Below are positions 1 to 9,155 of a stretch of DNA of 64,000 nucleotides, one piece after another (within the stretch, counting starts at the first letter, position 1; every line of letters starts with the position of its first letter). This DNA is from Candidatus Bathyarchaeota archaeon (lineage in GTDB: Archaea; Thermoproteota; CALKCG01; B24), in the NCBI GenBank assembly GCA_018396755.1, contig JAGTQM010000006.1:31069-95068 (forward strand). Direction: 5' to 3'. The translations under genes and the position numbers were made by a program. The notes beneath the pieces were generated by a model. It saw nothing but the letters and a program-made list of their open reading frames with translations, had not been told where the DNA came from and ran no database searches.

Positions 1-485
1 TTCAAAGTTTCCAAGGCTTTAGCTATGTAGTCTGCCAAGGTTTCGACTGTTTGACTGCTGGCCCAAGTTTGCTCATGCATCGGTAGGAGTTTACCCGTTT
101 TAAGGTCTATGGCGTTCGTATGGGTTAGCATTTCAGGTGTTATATCGAATAGGGGGGCTACGTTTTCTCTAACTCTTTTAATCCACCATTCCACCCCCTC
201 TTTAGGATATCCTTCGATTCCGCTGTCTATGTATCCTTGGCCTGCTGGGTTTGGAATAACGCTAAACTTACCCTTGACATTCTGCTCTTTTACGAGTTTT
301 ATGAAGCTTTCTAGGAATTCGTTCGGTATTGTTTTAAACTCTTCATAGTACTCTGGATAGTTTGGGTTTAGAAATCTTCTAAGGTAGTATAGGTGGTTTA
401 CATACGGCGTCGGGTCGTCTACTATAAGCGCTATAGGCGTCTTCAACCTCGGCATTTCAATTTTGAAATCCAGCATAAGTGTCAT
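1..485 (-). CDS. Partial gene, possible polysaccharide-deacetylase-like protein
   Basis: An open frame runs from an ATG at 485 to the left edge without a stop, so only the first 161 residues or so are present. Near the N-terminus it reads ALIVDDPTPYVN, a beta-strand ending in paired acidic residues as in NodB-like deacetylase and related TIM-barrel proteins; that likeness is only suggestive and I do not recognise the family firmly. Its ATG overlaps the stop of the upstream amidohydrolase gene as ATGA, so the two are almost certainly co-transcribed and translationally coupled. The sugar-related neighbours fit a carbohydrate role, which is inference. Confidence 0.6.
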   Translation of the reverse strand, partial: MTLMLDFKIEMPRLKTPIALIVDDPTPYVNHLYYLRRFLNPNYPEYYEEFKTIPNEFLESFIKLVKEQNVKGKFSVIPNPAGQGYIDSGIEGYPKEGVEWWIKRVRENVAPLFDITPEMLTHTNAIDLKTGKLLPMHEQTWASSQTVETLADYIAKALETL

Positions 486-1249
486 CTCTTAAGGAGGAAT
501 TCAGCATTCCTATGGAAAATCTCCTCCATCTGCTCTCCAGTGGTTCCAAGCTGAGGTAGAACAGTTAACCAGAAGTGTATGTATTTTTGAAACTCTTCTG
601 GCTGTGAATCTGAACCGAAGAGAAGCTTAGAGGTTTTAACGTCGAAGAATAGACGGCTTCTAAGGGTTAATGCAATGTAAAACGTATGCCCCCCTGAAAC
701 GTCGAAGTATACATTTGGGTTGTGGAATGATACTACTGTAGCCTCTTCACACCATGGATGGCCAAGGTGGGCTCCAATTATCTTAAGGTTTGGAAAGCTT
801 CTAGCTATAGTCTCCAAGTAAACTGGACGCATATTTCTAGATGAAACTCTTCTAATCTTGTCGGCTTCACTTCTGGCCACTATGCCTGTGTGGAATAGTG
901 TAATCATGCCATATTGTTCTGCGCGTTCATAGTATGGGAAGTATTCCTCCACGTCATAGGGCTTTGGAGGACCTATAAACTTGAGCCCGGTAAATTCTCT
1001 AGCATATAAGTTGTCTACTGTTTGAACCGGTTCTCTTCCCAGGTCTACGTATCCAAATCCTTCGATTAAACTTGGATATTCTCTAAACGCTTTCTCAACG
1101 GCGTCATTACCCATTCTTCCAAAACCCTCCGGAAGACCGCACATAAAGCTTTTCACAATTCCGGCTTTCTCACATGCTTCTACAAACTTTCTAAGATTTC
1201 CATCAGCTGGAGGGTGGACATGAGCATCTACAACCTTCAGAATAACCAC
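482..1249 (-). CDS. Amidohydrolase-2 family metal-dependent hydrolase
   Basis: A 255-residue TIM-barrel hydrolase of the amidohydrolase_2 family (PF04909), usual length for the family. The metal-binding HxH lies at residues 10-12 (DAHVHPP). Further ligand motifs are LFHTG near 118, GAHLGHPW near 160 and an aspartate in FGSDSQPEEF near 215. Members hydrolyse or decarboxylate small cyclic or aromatic acids and lactones; the substrate cannot be read from the sequence. It is the first gene of a minus-strand pair, coupled by ATGA to the gene running off the left edge, and divergent from the FGGY kinase, so a sugar-acid or lactone step is plausible. No signal peptide is seen, so it is cytoplasmic. 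Confidence 0.82.
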   Translation of the reverse strand: MVILKVVDAHVHPPADGNLRKFVEACEKAGIVKSFMCGLPEGFGRMGNDAVEKAFREYPSLIEGFGYVDLGREPVQTVDNLYAREFTGLKFIGPPKPYDVEEYFPYYERAEQYGMITLFHTGIVARSEADKIRRVSSRNMRPVYLETIARSFPNLKIIGAHLGHPWCEEATVVSFHNPNVYFDVSGGHTFYIALTLRSRLFFDVKTSKLLFGSDSQPEEFQKYIHFWLTVLPQLGTTGEQMEEIFHRNAEFLLKR

Positions 1250-1330
1250 CAGAGCTTACTACTCGTTTTTGGGACTTAAGCTTTAAGAATATGATTTTTA
1301 CAATCCTCTACTATCTTTTTATTTTATTGT

Positions 1331-1338
1331 TTTATATC
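1331..1338 (+). promoter_or_regulatory. Probable TATA box of the FGGY kinase gene
   Basis: TTTATATC lies about 42 bases before the kinase ATG in the 127-base divergent gap. It would give a short 5' leader. It is assigned by position and archaeal consensus only. Confidence 0.4.
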
Positions 1339-1376
1339 TGAAAACTTAAGTTTCCAGCAATAGTAGTCTCCTTTGT

Positions 1377-2867
1377 ATGAAGGCTGATAGACTTGTGGTT
1401 GTTGTAGACTGTGGTTCAACAAACGTTAGAGCTGTTGTTGTAGATTCAAACGGTGTTTTTACAGCTCAGTCTTCCGTGTCGAATAAGCCTTCTCCTCAAC
1501 CCGGTAGGGCCGGCTGGCTCATATGGGATATGGATGAATTGTGGAGTCGAATACGTGTAGTTCTTAGAAGCGTACTGTCCAAGGTTGGTAGAGTTAATGC
1601 TGTGATCGTTACCACTTGGGGAGCTGATGGCGCTCCAGTTAAGAGAAATGGTGAGTTGACTTACCCGCCCATATGTTGGCAATGCCCTAGGACTATTCAG
1701 ATCGCTGAGCGATTGCCATTGATTATGGATCCTTGGGAGATATACAGGATAACAGGCTATCAGATAATATCCTTCAATACGCTTTTGAAGCTTATCTGGC
1801 TTAGGGAGAATGAACCTAAGGCTTTGGATGAAGCCTATACTTGGCTTATGATGCCTAGTTTAATAACACATAGGCTTACAGACGTATTCCACATAGAACC
1901 TACAAGCGCCTCAACTATGATGGCTATGGATTTGGCTAAGAGAGACTGGTCTCCGGAGATTCTTAAACTAGCGGATTTAGACGTAGGTTTCTTCCCAGAC
2001 TGGTCTGAACCCGGTGATATAGTAGGCTATGTGACGGCTAAAGCCTCTGAGAAAACCGGTTTAGCTGAGGGTACTCCTGTTATCGCAGGTGGTCATGATA
2101 CTCAATTTGCGATACTTGGTGCTGGCGTTAAACACAGTGAGGCTGTATTGTCAAGTGGGACTTGGGAAATATTAGCTATTAGAAGCGGCGTTTTCAATCC
2201 TTCTAAAGAGGGGTTTGAATGGGGTGTCATCACAGAGGCCGACGTTGAACCCGGCCTATGGAACCCACAGCTTCTTATGATAGCTTCAGCCGTCTTAGAG
2301 TGGGTTAGAGAAAGATTCTACCCTGAGCTTTCAGAAGGCTATTACGAACAATTGGTTAGAGACGCCTCTAGTGTACTGCCCGGTTCAGGAGGGTTATTGT
2401 TCATACCTAGCTTTGTTAAAGACTCCGGTCCAACTAGGAGGTTTAAAACCGAGGGTACGCTGCTCGGTTTAACGCTTGGAGCTTCTAGAGCCCACGTATA
2501 TCGAGCTGCATTGGAGGGTTTAAGCTACCAGCTTAAGCTCGCTGTAAACGCTTTAATCAAATCTACAGGCTTTCAAATAGATGCTGTTAGAGTTGTAGGC
2601 GGGGGATCTAAGAACAAACTTTGGAATCAGTTGAGAGCAGACGTAACAGGTATGCCTATATACGTAAACACCATAAGGGAGGCAACAGTATTCGGAGCCG
2701 CTTTAACGGCTTTCAAAGGAATAGGCGTCTACAGCAGCTTTGAAGAAGCCCTATCAACAGTACGCGTAAGTGAAACGTACATGTCAAGCCAAAACAGAGA
2801 AATATACATAAATCTATATGAACAGTACATTAAAGCCTTAAACACTCTGAAAAACTACTACAAGTAG
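1377..2867 (+). CDS. FGGY-family carbohydrate kinase
   Basis: A 496-residue sugar kinase of the FGGY family, full length. The N-terminal phosphate-binding loop reads DCGSTNVR at residues 11-18. A second lobe contains GGHDTQFAILG near 240 and the adenosine-binding motif GGGSKNKLW near 412. FGGY kinases phosphorylate pentoses, hexitols, glycerol or deoxysugars in the cytoplasm with ATP; the closest look is rhamnulokinase or xylulokinase-like, but the substrate is not determined. It is followed 114 bases downstream by a large membrane protein gene on the same strand, and divergent from an amidohydrolase, which suggests one sugar-catabolic locus. A second FGGY kinase with a different active-site sequence lies at 25.9-27.5 kb. 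Confidence 0.85.
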   Translation: MKADRLVVVVDCGSTNVRAVVVDSNGVFTAQSSVSNKPSPQPGRAGWLIWDMDELWSRIRVVLRSVLSKVGRVNAVIVTTWGADGAPVKRNGELTYPPICWQCPRTIQIAERLPLIMDPWEIYRITGYQIISFNTLLKLIWLRENEPKALDEAYTWLMMPSLITHRLTDVFHIEPTSASTMMAMDLAKRDWSPEILKLADLDVGFFPDWSEPGDIVGYVTAKASEKTGLAEGTPVIAGGHDTQFAILGAGVKHSEAVLSSGTWEILAIRSGVFNPSKEGFEWGVITEADVEPGLWNPQLLMIASAVLEWVRERFYPELSEGYYEQLVRDASSVLPGSGGLLFIPSFVKDSGPTRRFKTEGTLLGLTLGASRAHVYRAALEGLSYQLKLAVNALIKSTGFQIDAVRVVGGGSKNKLWNQLRADVTGMPIYVNTIREATVFGAALTAFKGIGVYSSFEEALSTVRVSETYMSSQNREIYINLYEQYIKALNTLKNYYK

Positions 2868-2950
2868 AGTCTATTCGGAAGGAACAATCTTAACTTACAT
2901 GGAAAATTTAACACGAAAAGCGAGAAAGAGAGCAAGTAAACGGTAAAAAC

Positions 2951-2960
2951 CTATATACTT
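2951..2960 (+). promoter_or_regulatory. TATA box of first DUF6785-like gene
   Basis: CTATATACTT is centred about 27 bases before the ATG at 2982, so the transcript would be leaderless. Nearly the same core (CTTATATACA) stands at the same kind of position before the paralogous gene at 5462. Confidence 0.6.
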
Positions 2961-2981
2961 CTTTGGCAAAAAGTTTCTCAG

Positions 2982-5030
2982 ATGAGAGAAATGTCAAAGG
3001 AGATAGTTGAAGAGAAGATTCCATGGAATTTCTTAATACCGTTTATAATTGTTTTAGGAGTATTAACTATAGCTATAAATCCTTTAAACGCATTTGGTAC
3101 TTGGCAGAATCCCCCAGGCTGGTCTGCAACTATGGGTACTGTGATCATATGCTACTCTGCTTTAACAGCTCTCCCATTCATCAGCTTTTGGTTTATTAGC
3201 TTTCTTGGAAAATTCAGCTTTTTCAGGAAGAGGATAAATCCGCCCATTTTAACTTGGTTGTACACTACGACACTATGCCTGTCTTTCTACCTTGGATATC
3301 CCCACTCCACAAATCCGTGCACTAACTACGGTGTTTTTATAGGCAATAGAATTCTATCACCTCCAGAGGAGACTGTACGGCTTATCCCATGGTTTATGGC
3401 TCCACCAGTAGACGTCGCTAGACAATCACTTTACGGTGGTGTCCCAATACCATGGGCTGACCTGATGCCTATGATAATCTTCTGGTGGATATTTTCAGCA
3501 GTTTACGGAGTTTTAATGGTTTCAATTGCGACTCTGTTTAGAAAACACTGGATAGATGTTGAAAAAGTTCCATTTCCACATGCCTTAGCCGCTCACGAGC
3601 TTTTAGTGAGAGTCATACCTGAGAGGAAAGCCCCTGTTAAAGGGACGCCTTTCCTAATAGGCATTATACTAGGGATAGTCACATTGATTCCTACGATGTT
3701 CATTGGGCTTTTCCCATGGTTCCCAGATGTATATGGATGGAGGACGGGTAACTGCGGCTTCGGGTCGCATTTCGTCCAACCAGGTGAGCCGCTTGCATCT
3801 ATAGTCGCCATGGGTAGAATAGGTAAAGAGCCTCTAGGCGTAGCTATAGCCTACTTTGCACCTCTACACATACTTTTCAACATGTGGTTCTGGTGGCTTA
3901 TCATAGTTGTACTTGCTCAAGTAGCTTATGTGATGGGATACTACACAGGTATTCTAGATTTGGCTGGTTGTGGTAGAATATGGTGTGGTGACATTAGTAT
4001 AACATATGGAGAGCCGTTTAAGTGGACTGCTGTGATGGTTGGCGGTATGTGGAGTTTAGCAATATTCTTACTAATCTTGAGTAGGAGATACATTGCTGAC
4101 ACTATTAGAGCGGCGTTTGGAAAGATGGGCTCATCTTCTAGGTTGGAGTTTGAGAAGGACGAGCCCATGAGCTATAGAAGCACCTACACGCTTCTGATAG
4201 GTGCTTTCGTAGCGGCTTTAGCAATACTGCTAATATGCGGTATAAGCCCTGAATCTGCAATATTAACTGTAGTAAATATGATAGTACTGTGGTTTGCCTC
4301 TATGAGGCTTCTCGGACTTGCGGGAATATACTGGCGTAAAACGGATAAAGGCTATGCGTTACATAGACTATTCCTATGGCCTAGAGCTCCTGAGGTAATG
4401 GATAGAAACTACGTGTTATCAGCGTGGTTTAACACGTTTATGACGGATGCTCCTGATCAAGGCGAAGTTATGGGTGGGAACTTCTTAGTAGCCTTCCTAG
4501 CATATAGAATGGCGGGGCTCACTGGAGTTAGCTCTAAAAGCGTCTTTAAAATACTGGTAGTATCCATAATAATATACGCATTAACAACGCCGCTAGTATG
4601 GTTGCCGATAGTGTACAGTTACGGTTCTACTAGACTTCAAGGGACTTGGGGTATGGTCGGCTGTAATGCTCTGCTTCAGAGATCAGCAGCCCCTGAAACG
4701 TGGAACAGCTGCCCAGGTACAGAGCCTTGGATCCCCCACTTCACTGCGGGATTTATTACCGTGGGGCTTTTAAGTTTGCTGCATGCAAGATACGTATGGT
4801 TTCCGTTTGAACCTGTAGGTTTCATTCTAAGCATAGCTTGCTTTGAGTGGGGATTCTGGAGCTTTGCTCTCATAGCATGGATACTTAAAATGATAACGCT
4901 CAGAGTTGGAGGCAGCAAGCTTTACGAGGAATTCGGCGCACCCCTAGCCGGCGGTTATATAGCAGGTTACATGCTGACATTAATACCAGGGATAATACTG
5001 TACAGAATAAGATTCTTCATACCTTTCTAA
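2982..5030 (+). CDS. Polytopic membrane protein, DUF6784/DUF6785-like, paralog 1
   Basis: A 682-residue integral membrane protein with about a dozen or more hydrophobic segments. It resembles the archaeal and bacterial membrane family annotated as DUF6785/DUF6784, whose fold recalls oligopeptide-type transporters; function is unknown. Recognisable blocks shared with the next gene are DVEKVPFPHALAAHE near 205, YVMGYYTGILD near 310 and the C-terminal RVGGSKLYEEFGAP followed by a glycine-rich helix. The ATG at 2982 sits 27 bases after a TATA box, supporting this start over the ATG at 2991. Lying after an FGGY kinase, it may be a solute transporter, which is inference. It has no shared stop-start coupling with its paralog; 431 bases separate them. 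Confidence 0.7.
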   Translation: MREMSKEIVEEKIPWNFLIPFIIVLGVLTIAINPLNAFGTWQNPPGWSATMGTVIICYSALTALPFISFWFISFLGKFSFFRKRINPPILTWLYTTTLCLSFYLGYPHSTNPCTNYGVFIGNRILSPPEETVRLIPWFMAPPVDVARQSLYGGVPIPWADLMPMIIFWWIFSAVYGVLMVSIATLFRKHWIDVEKVPFPHALAAHELLVRVIPERKAPVKGTPFLIGIILGIVTLIPTMFIGLFPWFPDVYGWRTGNCGFGSHFVQPGEPLASIVAMGRIGKEPLGVAIAYFAPLHILFNMWFWWLIIVVLAQVAYVMGYYTGILDLAGCGRIWCGDISITYGEPFKWTAVMVGGMWSLAIFLLILSRRYIADTIRAAFGKMGSSSRLEFEKDEPMSYRSTYTLLIGAFVAALAILLICGISPESAILTVVNMIVLWFASMRLLGLAGIYWRKTDKGYALHRLFLWPRAPEVMDRNYVLSAWFNTFMTDAPDQGEVMGGNFLVAFLAYRMAGLTGVSSKSVFKILVVSIIIYALTTPLVWLPIVYSYGSTRLQGTWGMVGCNALLQRSAAPETWNSCPGTEPWIPHFTAGFITVGLLSLLHARYVWFPFEPVGFILSIACFEWGFWSFALIAWILKMITLRVGGSKLYEEFGAPLAGGYIAGYMLTLIPGIILYRIRFFIPF

Positions 5031-5036
5031 ACTCTC

Positions 5037-5052
5037 CACTTTTATTTTTTAA
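5037..5052 (+). terminator. Poly-T terminator after first membrane gene
   Basis: A run of TTTTATTTTTT begins about 10 bases after the stop codon. Archaeal RNA polymerase terminates at such T tracts without needing a hairpin. Confidence 0.45.
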
Positions 5053-5420
5053 TGTTTTATGGCTTAACTATTTATTGTTTGGAGTTTCTCATTTGGTTTC
5101 ATGTTCAATCTTTAAACACCGGTACAGCAGGTACTGCATGACAAAACAATACCATACGTAGAGAGCGCATGGCTAAAGCATACATATGCAACATGCTAAT
5201 AAACCTATAAAAGCAAAACAATACCAAACCCTTCATCGCCAGCTAACAAACCCCGTTTCCTTAAGACGGCGTTAAACTGCTCTAAACGCACCAAGTCACC
5301 TTTAATATAGAAAGGCCGCATTACTATTAACTTACACAGGTCTCCAAATCAAATAGAATCCACTGTTAAAATTAGCTTTTGTTCAATTTTAAACTTCAAA
5401 TAATTCTCTTTAAAAAAAGA

Positions 5421-5430
5421 CTTATATACA
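5421..5430 (+). promoter_or_regulatory. TATA box of second DUF6785-like gene
   Basis: CTTATATACA lies about 36 bases before the ATG at 5462, preceded by an A-rich stretch that could be the BRE. It matches the TATA core of the paralogous gene. Confidence 0.55.
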
Positions 5431-5461
5431 TCTTCAAAGAAATAATCCAACTGATGGGAAA

Positions 5462-7504
5462 ATGAATAATGAATCTGAGGAATTTAGGATTAAGCCACCT
5501 CTTCTAATAGCATTGCTAGTGTTAACAGTATTATTATCTTTCATAGGCACTGTGGAGATTGCTTTAAACGGTTCAGTAGGCGGCGCCTTCATGTGCCGCT
5601 ATGCATGGGGCACCGTTTCTAAGACGATGGGTATACCGATAATGAGCCTTCTAGTTATATTGCTAGCATATCCATTTAAGCTTCTAAAAGTTAAGATATC
5701 AACCTCGACGCTTGTTCTACTCTATGCAGTTGGTGCAGCGGTCGGTATGTATGGTATTGGACACTATGAAACCTTCGCATCTTTCCCCGTTGGCTTCAGC
5801 AGGACTTTACTGCAAACGCAACCTGAGTTTCTACCTGTAGCTGAAAGCTGGTGGTGGATGCCTCCTATTGAAGTTGTAAGACGCATAACTGTTGGCGGTG
5901 CTACTACAGACTGGGGTGCATGGAGTGGAAGCATAGTATTCTGGTCTCTATACTTCTTGGTTTTCTACTTGTTCGGTTCAAGCGTGATGCTTCTGTTCAG
6001 ACGTAGATGGCTTGACGTAGAGAAGGTCCCATTTCCATACGTAATAGCGACGCATGAAATAATCACTGCTTTCTCCGGAGAATCTAAGCCGGAAAGAACT
6101 AAAAGCCTGTTTGTCATAGGCTTTCTAATAGCGCTAGTCTATGAGTTTCAGATTATGATGACGTATCTCTTCCCATGGTGGCCCGATGTCTTAGCTTTTA
6201 GGGGAACACCTGTAGAAGATACTAGTCCGCAGGGCTGCGTATGCCTATTTTCGAATCATCCTATAGCGAGCGCCATAGTATGGTTTCCAGGATATTCTAA
6301 AAACATTTTACCGTTTTTCATATACTATCTGGCTCCTCTAGAAGTCCTCTTTACAGTATGGGTTTTCCAGATAATTATAATGGTATTGGCTCAAATAGCT
6401 TACACAATGGGCTACTACACAGGCGTGTTTAATATGGGTAGTGCCTGCAGAGTTAGAGCATGGGGCGGATTTGAAATATCACCATTATACGGCCCGCCAT
6501 ACTACTGGATGTGGATGACGATGATAGGTGGAACGACTGCAGTGACTGTTATGATGATTTTCCATGCTAGAGGCTATATTGCTGAAACGATAAGACTTGC
6601 TATGCGTGGAGGGAAATCTCCTGAAGAAGCACATGAGCCATTCACATATAGGCAGATCTACATGTTCATAGTAGCATCAGCAATAATACTGTTAGCGTTC
6701 TGCTTCTCAGCAGGCTTAAGCATAGGAACAGCACTATCAGTTTTAATAGTAGGAGCATTCATAAACGTGGTTGCAGCTGCATACGTCCTAGGGCTTAGCG
6801 GATGCGGATACATACATAACAGAGGCTACTGGCCAAGCTGGCCTCTAAGACTGATATGGTTCCAGAATCGCCCTGAAACCTACACGACAGATTGGGTTAT
6901 GACCCATACATTCCTAGCAACAGGAGTAAACCATGTAACCATGGGGTTACAGACTGGAGCGTATCTTACAATTCAGAACCTTAAGATGGGAGGCTTAGCT
7001 AGAATCAACCTTAGAGACATATTCGTACTGACTACGATTGCAAGCGTGATAGCGATATTCGTCGCAATGATAACAAGGGTTTGGATAGTTAACCTCTTAG
7101 GCGTTGGCCGTGTCCCAATATGGGGGGAATGCTCTGTAACAGACTGGTGTGATAACGACTTCGGCGATTATGATCGTGCTCCTGCAAGTGGGTTTCAGCT
7201 GACAGCTGGCATTGTGGGCTTTATAGTAACTATGGTGCTTTTCCTCATAAGAGCTAGATTCCTATGGTGGCCAATACACCCAGTAGGCTTTATAATAGCT
7301 ACAAGCATAGCTCCCAACCACATGAAGGAATGGACCACTTTCCTAGCTGCTTGGATAGCTAAATGGCTCACTCTCAGAGTAGGAGGAAGTAAGGCGTATG
7401 AAAAGTATGCTGTGCCCTTTGTAAGTGGCGGAGTAGCTGGATACGCAGTATCAAACCTAATAGCTTACCTAATAGGAACGGTAAGATTCTTCATACCGTT
7501 TTAA
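5462..7504 (+). CDS. Polytopic membrane protein, DUF6784/DUF6785-like, paralog 2
   Basis: A 680-residue polytopic membrane protein, clearly homologous to the preceding gene over its whole length. Shared blocks are DVEKVPFPYVIATHE near 190, YTMGYYTGVFN near 317 and RVGGSKAYEKYAVPF near 640, and both end in RFFIPF. The N-terminal helix region and the extracytoplasmic loops differ strongly, so the pair is an old duplication rather than a recent one. It has its own promoter. Both genes may encode subunits of one membrane complex or transporters of related solutes; neither can be shown here. It ends with a T-rich terminator. Confidence 0.7.
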   Translation: MNNESEEFRIKPPLLIALLVLTVLLSFIGTVEIALNGSVGGAFMCRYAWGTVSKTMGIPIMSLLVILLAYPFKLLKVKISTSTLVLLYAVGAAVGMYGIGHYETFASFPVGFSRTLLQTQPEFLPVAESWWWMPPIEVVRRITVGGATTDWGAWSGSIVFWSLYFLVFYLFGSSVMLLFRRRWLDVEKVPFPYVIATHEIITAFSGESKPERTKSLFVIGFLIALVYEFQIMMTYLFPWWPDVLAFRGTPVEDTSPQGCVCLFSNHPIASAIVWFPGYSKNILPFFIYYLAPLEVLFTVWVFQIIIMVLAQIAYTMGYYTGVFNMGSACRVRAWGGFEISPLYGPPYYWMWMTMIGGTTAVTVMMIFHARGYIAETIRLAMRGGKSPEEAHEPFTYRQIYMFIVASAIILLAFCFSAGLSIGTALSVLIVGAFINVVAAAYVLGLSGCGYIHNRGYWPSWPLRLIWFQNRPETYTTDWVMTHTFLATGVNHVTMGLQTGAYLTIQNLKMGGLARINLRDIFVLTTIASVIAIFVAMITRVWIVNLLGVGRVPIWGECSVTDWCDNDFGDYDRAPASGFQLTAGIVGFIVTMVLFLIRARFLWWPIHPVGFIIATSIAPNHMKEWTTFLAAWIAKWLTLRVGGSKAYEKYAVPFVSGGVAGYAVSNLIAYLIGTVRFFIPF

Positions 7505-7525
7505 CACATCTGGAGACCCTCAATG

Positions 7526-7534
7526 TCTTTTTTT
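7526..7534 (+). terminator. Poly-T terminator after second membrane gene
   Basis: Seven consecutive T bases about 23 bases after the stop codon. Confidence 0.45.
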
Positions 7535-7736
7535 AAATTTCAAAGTGTCAAACTATGTATGTGCATCGGTAACTATCCGGTCTACTGCTTTGAAAAGGGC
7601 ATTTGAGCTATAAAAATCATAAATGTTTCAATCGGCCGGTTTAGGCGTTTGATGATATTTCAGGAGAACGCTGTCTGCAAGGATTTTGAGTAACGGTTTT
7701 AAGGGTTTATGTTGTGAAAGTTATGTGGAGATCTGT

Positions 7737-8102
7737 TTGAGGAAGATAAGTCCTAGGGAAGCTAGGAGGCTTATGAACCGTATGGGTGTTAAAATGGAGG
7801 CTCTCGACGGTGTTGAAAGGGTCGTCATATACATGGGTGGGAAGGAGCTTTTAATCGAAGAGCCCAGTGTAATGGTTATGGAGGTTAGCGGTCAGAAGGT
7901 CTTCCAAATATCTGGTAAGGTTTCTGAGAGAACCGTTGAGAAAGCTGAAGAAGTCTTAGAGAAGCCTGAGATATCTGAAGACGATGTAATGCTTCTAGCT
8001 TCTCAAACAGGTGTAACAGTTGAAGAGGCTAGAAAGGCTTTGGAAGAATCCGGCGGGAATCTCGCGGGTGCGCTTATGATTCTTAGAAGCCGTAGAGGCT
8101 GA
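7737..8102 (+). CDS. nac: Nascent polypeptide-associated complex protein (archaeal NAC)
   Basis: The archaeal homodimeric NAC, a chaperone that binds nascent chains at the ribosome exit. The conserved N-terminal region reads SPREARRLMNRMGVKMEAL, then the NAC beta-barrel, and a C-terminal UBA domain begins at ISEDDVMLLASQTGV and ends in ALMILRS. I place the start at TTG 7737, giving LRKISPRE at the N-terminus as in other archaea, with GGAG about nine bases upstream; an in-frame TTG at 7686 would add 17 unusual residues. It leads a six-gene run (NAC, IMPase, S27e, aIF2-alpha, Nop10, PAC2) with gaps of eight bases or fewer to overlaps, apart from about 40 bases before S27e. Confidence 0.88.
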   Translation: MRKISPREARRLMNRMGVKMEALDGVERVVIYMGGKELLIEEPSVMVMEVSGQKVFQISGKVSERTVEKAEEVLEKPEISEDDVMLLASQTGVTVEEARKALEESGGNLAGALMILRSRRG

Positions 8103-8110
8103 ATAGTCTA

Positions 8111-8917
8111 ATGGATCGTCTTGAAGTGGTACGTGAGGTTTTAGAGGAATCGAAGTCTAAAATAGTTGAAGCTCTTAAAAATCCGGAAGTCTTCAAACCG
8201 GTCTCCGGGAGGACTTTGCTCATTGATAAACTCGCTGAGAAGATAGTTGTAGATTTGCTTTCAAAGAAAATCGGTGGTTTCATACTGATGTCTGAAGAAG
8301 CTGGTGTAGTTAAAGTTCACGGAGGAGGGAGTCTAATAGCGATATTAGATCCCATAGACGGTTCTACGAATGCTTCAAGAGGATTCCCACTATACTCAAC
8401 ATCTTTAGCCTTAGCTGAAGACTACAGTTTAAACGACGTAGTAGCCGGAGGCGTCATAGATTTCTCTAGAGAAGCTATTTACTACGCCGCTAAAGGGGTT
8501 GGAGCCTTTCTAGACGGTAAACGGGTGACTGTTTCAAAGGTGAAAAGTCTCAGGGAGAGTGTTATAGCGTTAGATGTGAGCGCTAAAGGTAGAGTCTTCA
8601 AATACCTACCCTTGCTATCGCCGATTGTAGAGAGAGCGTACAGTATAAGGTCTTTAGGCTCTAATGCGCTACACCTATGCATGGTTGCATCTGGGATTTT
8701 TGACGCCTTCATAGACTTGAGAGGGGTCTTGAGAGCGATAGATGCTTCAGCTGGAGTGCTAGTGGTTAGAGAGGCTGGAGGAGTTGTAACCGATGGATTT
8801 GGAGTTGAATTAAACTTCAAACTGACAGTTGACGCGAGGATATCCCTAGTAGCAACATCCACTGTAGAGCTTGCATCTGAAATAGTTAAAGTCTTAGGGT
8901 TTAAACCGAAAAGTTAA
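8111..8917 (+). CDS. Inositol monophosphatase / fructose-1,6-bisphosphatase family phosphatase
   Basis: A 268-residue magnesium-dependent phosphatase. The signature LDPIDGSTN lies near residues 80-88, an upstream metal-binding EEAG near 63, and the second signature ([15 protein letters not shown]) near 216. Archaeal members often act on both myo-inositol 1-phosphate and fructose 1,6-bisphosphate, thus serving lipid or solute synthesis and gluconeogenesis; which applies here is not known. The gene starts eight bases after the NAC stop and stands where many archaea have other ribosomal genes, so its inclusion in the translation operon is slightly unusual. The PEP synthase at 47 kb supports a gluconeogenic role. 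Confidence 0.85.
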   Translation: MDRLEVVREVLEESKSKIVEALKNPEVFKPVSGRTLLIDKLAEKIVVDLLSKKIGGFILMSEEAGVVKVHGGGSLIAILDPIDGSTNASRGFPLYSTSLALAEDYSLNDVVAGGVIDFSREAIYYAAKGVGAFLDGKRVTVSKVKSLRESVIALDVSAKGRVFKYLPLLSPIVERAYSIRSLGSNALHLCMVASGIFDAFIDLRGVLRAIDASAGVLVVREAGGVVTDGFGVELNFKLTVDARISLVATSTVELASEIVKVLGFKPKS

Positions 8918-8957
8918 AAGCAGTAGAATGCTCCTCTACGTAGAGGAGGAAGATTTC

Positions 8958-9155
8958 TTGAAGAAGAAAAAAGAGCTTATCCCACAGCCTAGAAGCGCCT
9001 TCATTAGAGTTAAATGTCCATCATGTGGTGATGAGCAGATTGTCTTCAGCCATCCGGCGACGCAGGTGAAATGTCACATATGTGGTGAAGCCTTAGTTGA
9101 ACCTACTGGCGGTAAAGGTAGATTTAACTGTGAAATTCTGGAGGTTCTAGGTTGA
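8958..9155 (+). CDS. rps27e: 30S ribosomal protein S27e
   Basis: A zinc-ribbon ribosomal protein of the small subunit. The four zinc-binding cysteines are in VKCPSCG and VKCHICG, separated by [12 protein letters not shown], the classic S27e spacing, and the protein ends GGKGRF plus a short tail. I choose TTG at 8958: it is preceded at eight bases by GAGGAGG (8943-8949) and gives 65 residues, the family length. A start at ATG 8928 would add ten residues not found in relatives and bury the ribosome-binding site. The stop overlaps the next gene by four bases. L44e, which usually precedes S27e in archaea, is absent here. Confidence 0.93.
   Translation: MKKKKELIPQPRSAFIRVKCPSCGDEQIVFSHPATQVKCHICGEALVEPTGGKGRFNCEILEVLG

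Larger units (their letters stand above)
5031..5461. other. Intergenic region between the two membrane protein genes
   Basis: No convincing gene in 431 bases. It holds a T-rich stretch just after the first gene, a repeated CAAAACAATACCA (near 5142 and near 5214), and the promoter of the second gene at its right end. Confidence 0.5.

Noticed and set aside
5142..5226. Repeated CAAAACAATACCA as a mobile element end
   Set aside because: Two copies 70-odd bases apart without inverted ends, target duplication or a transposase; left as a note in the intergenic entry.
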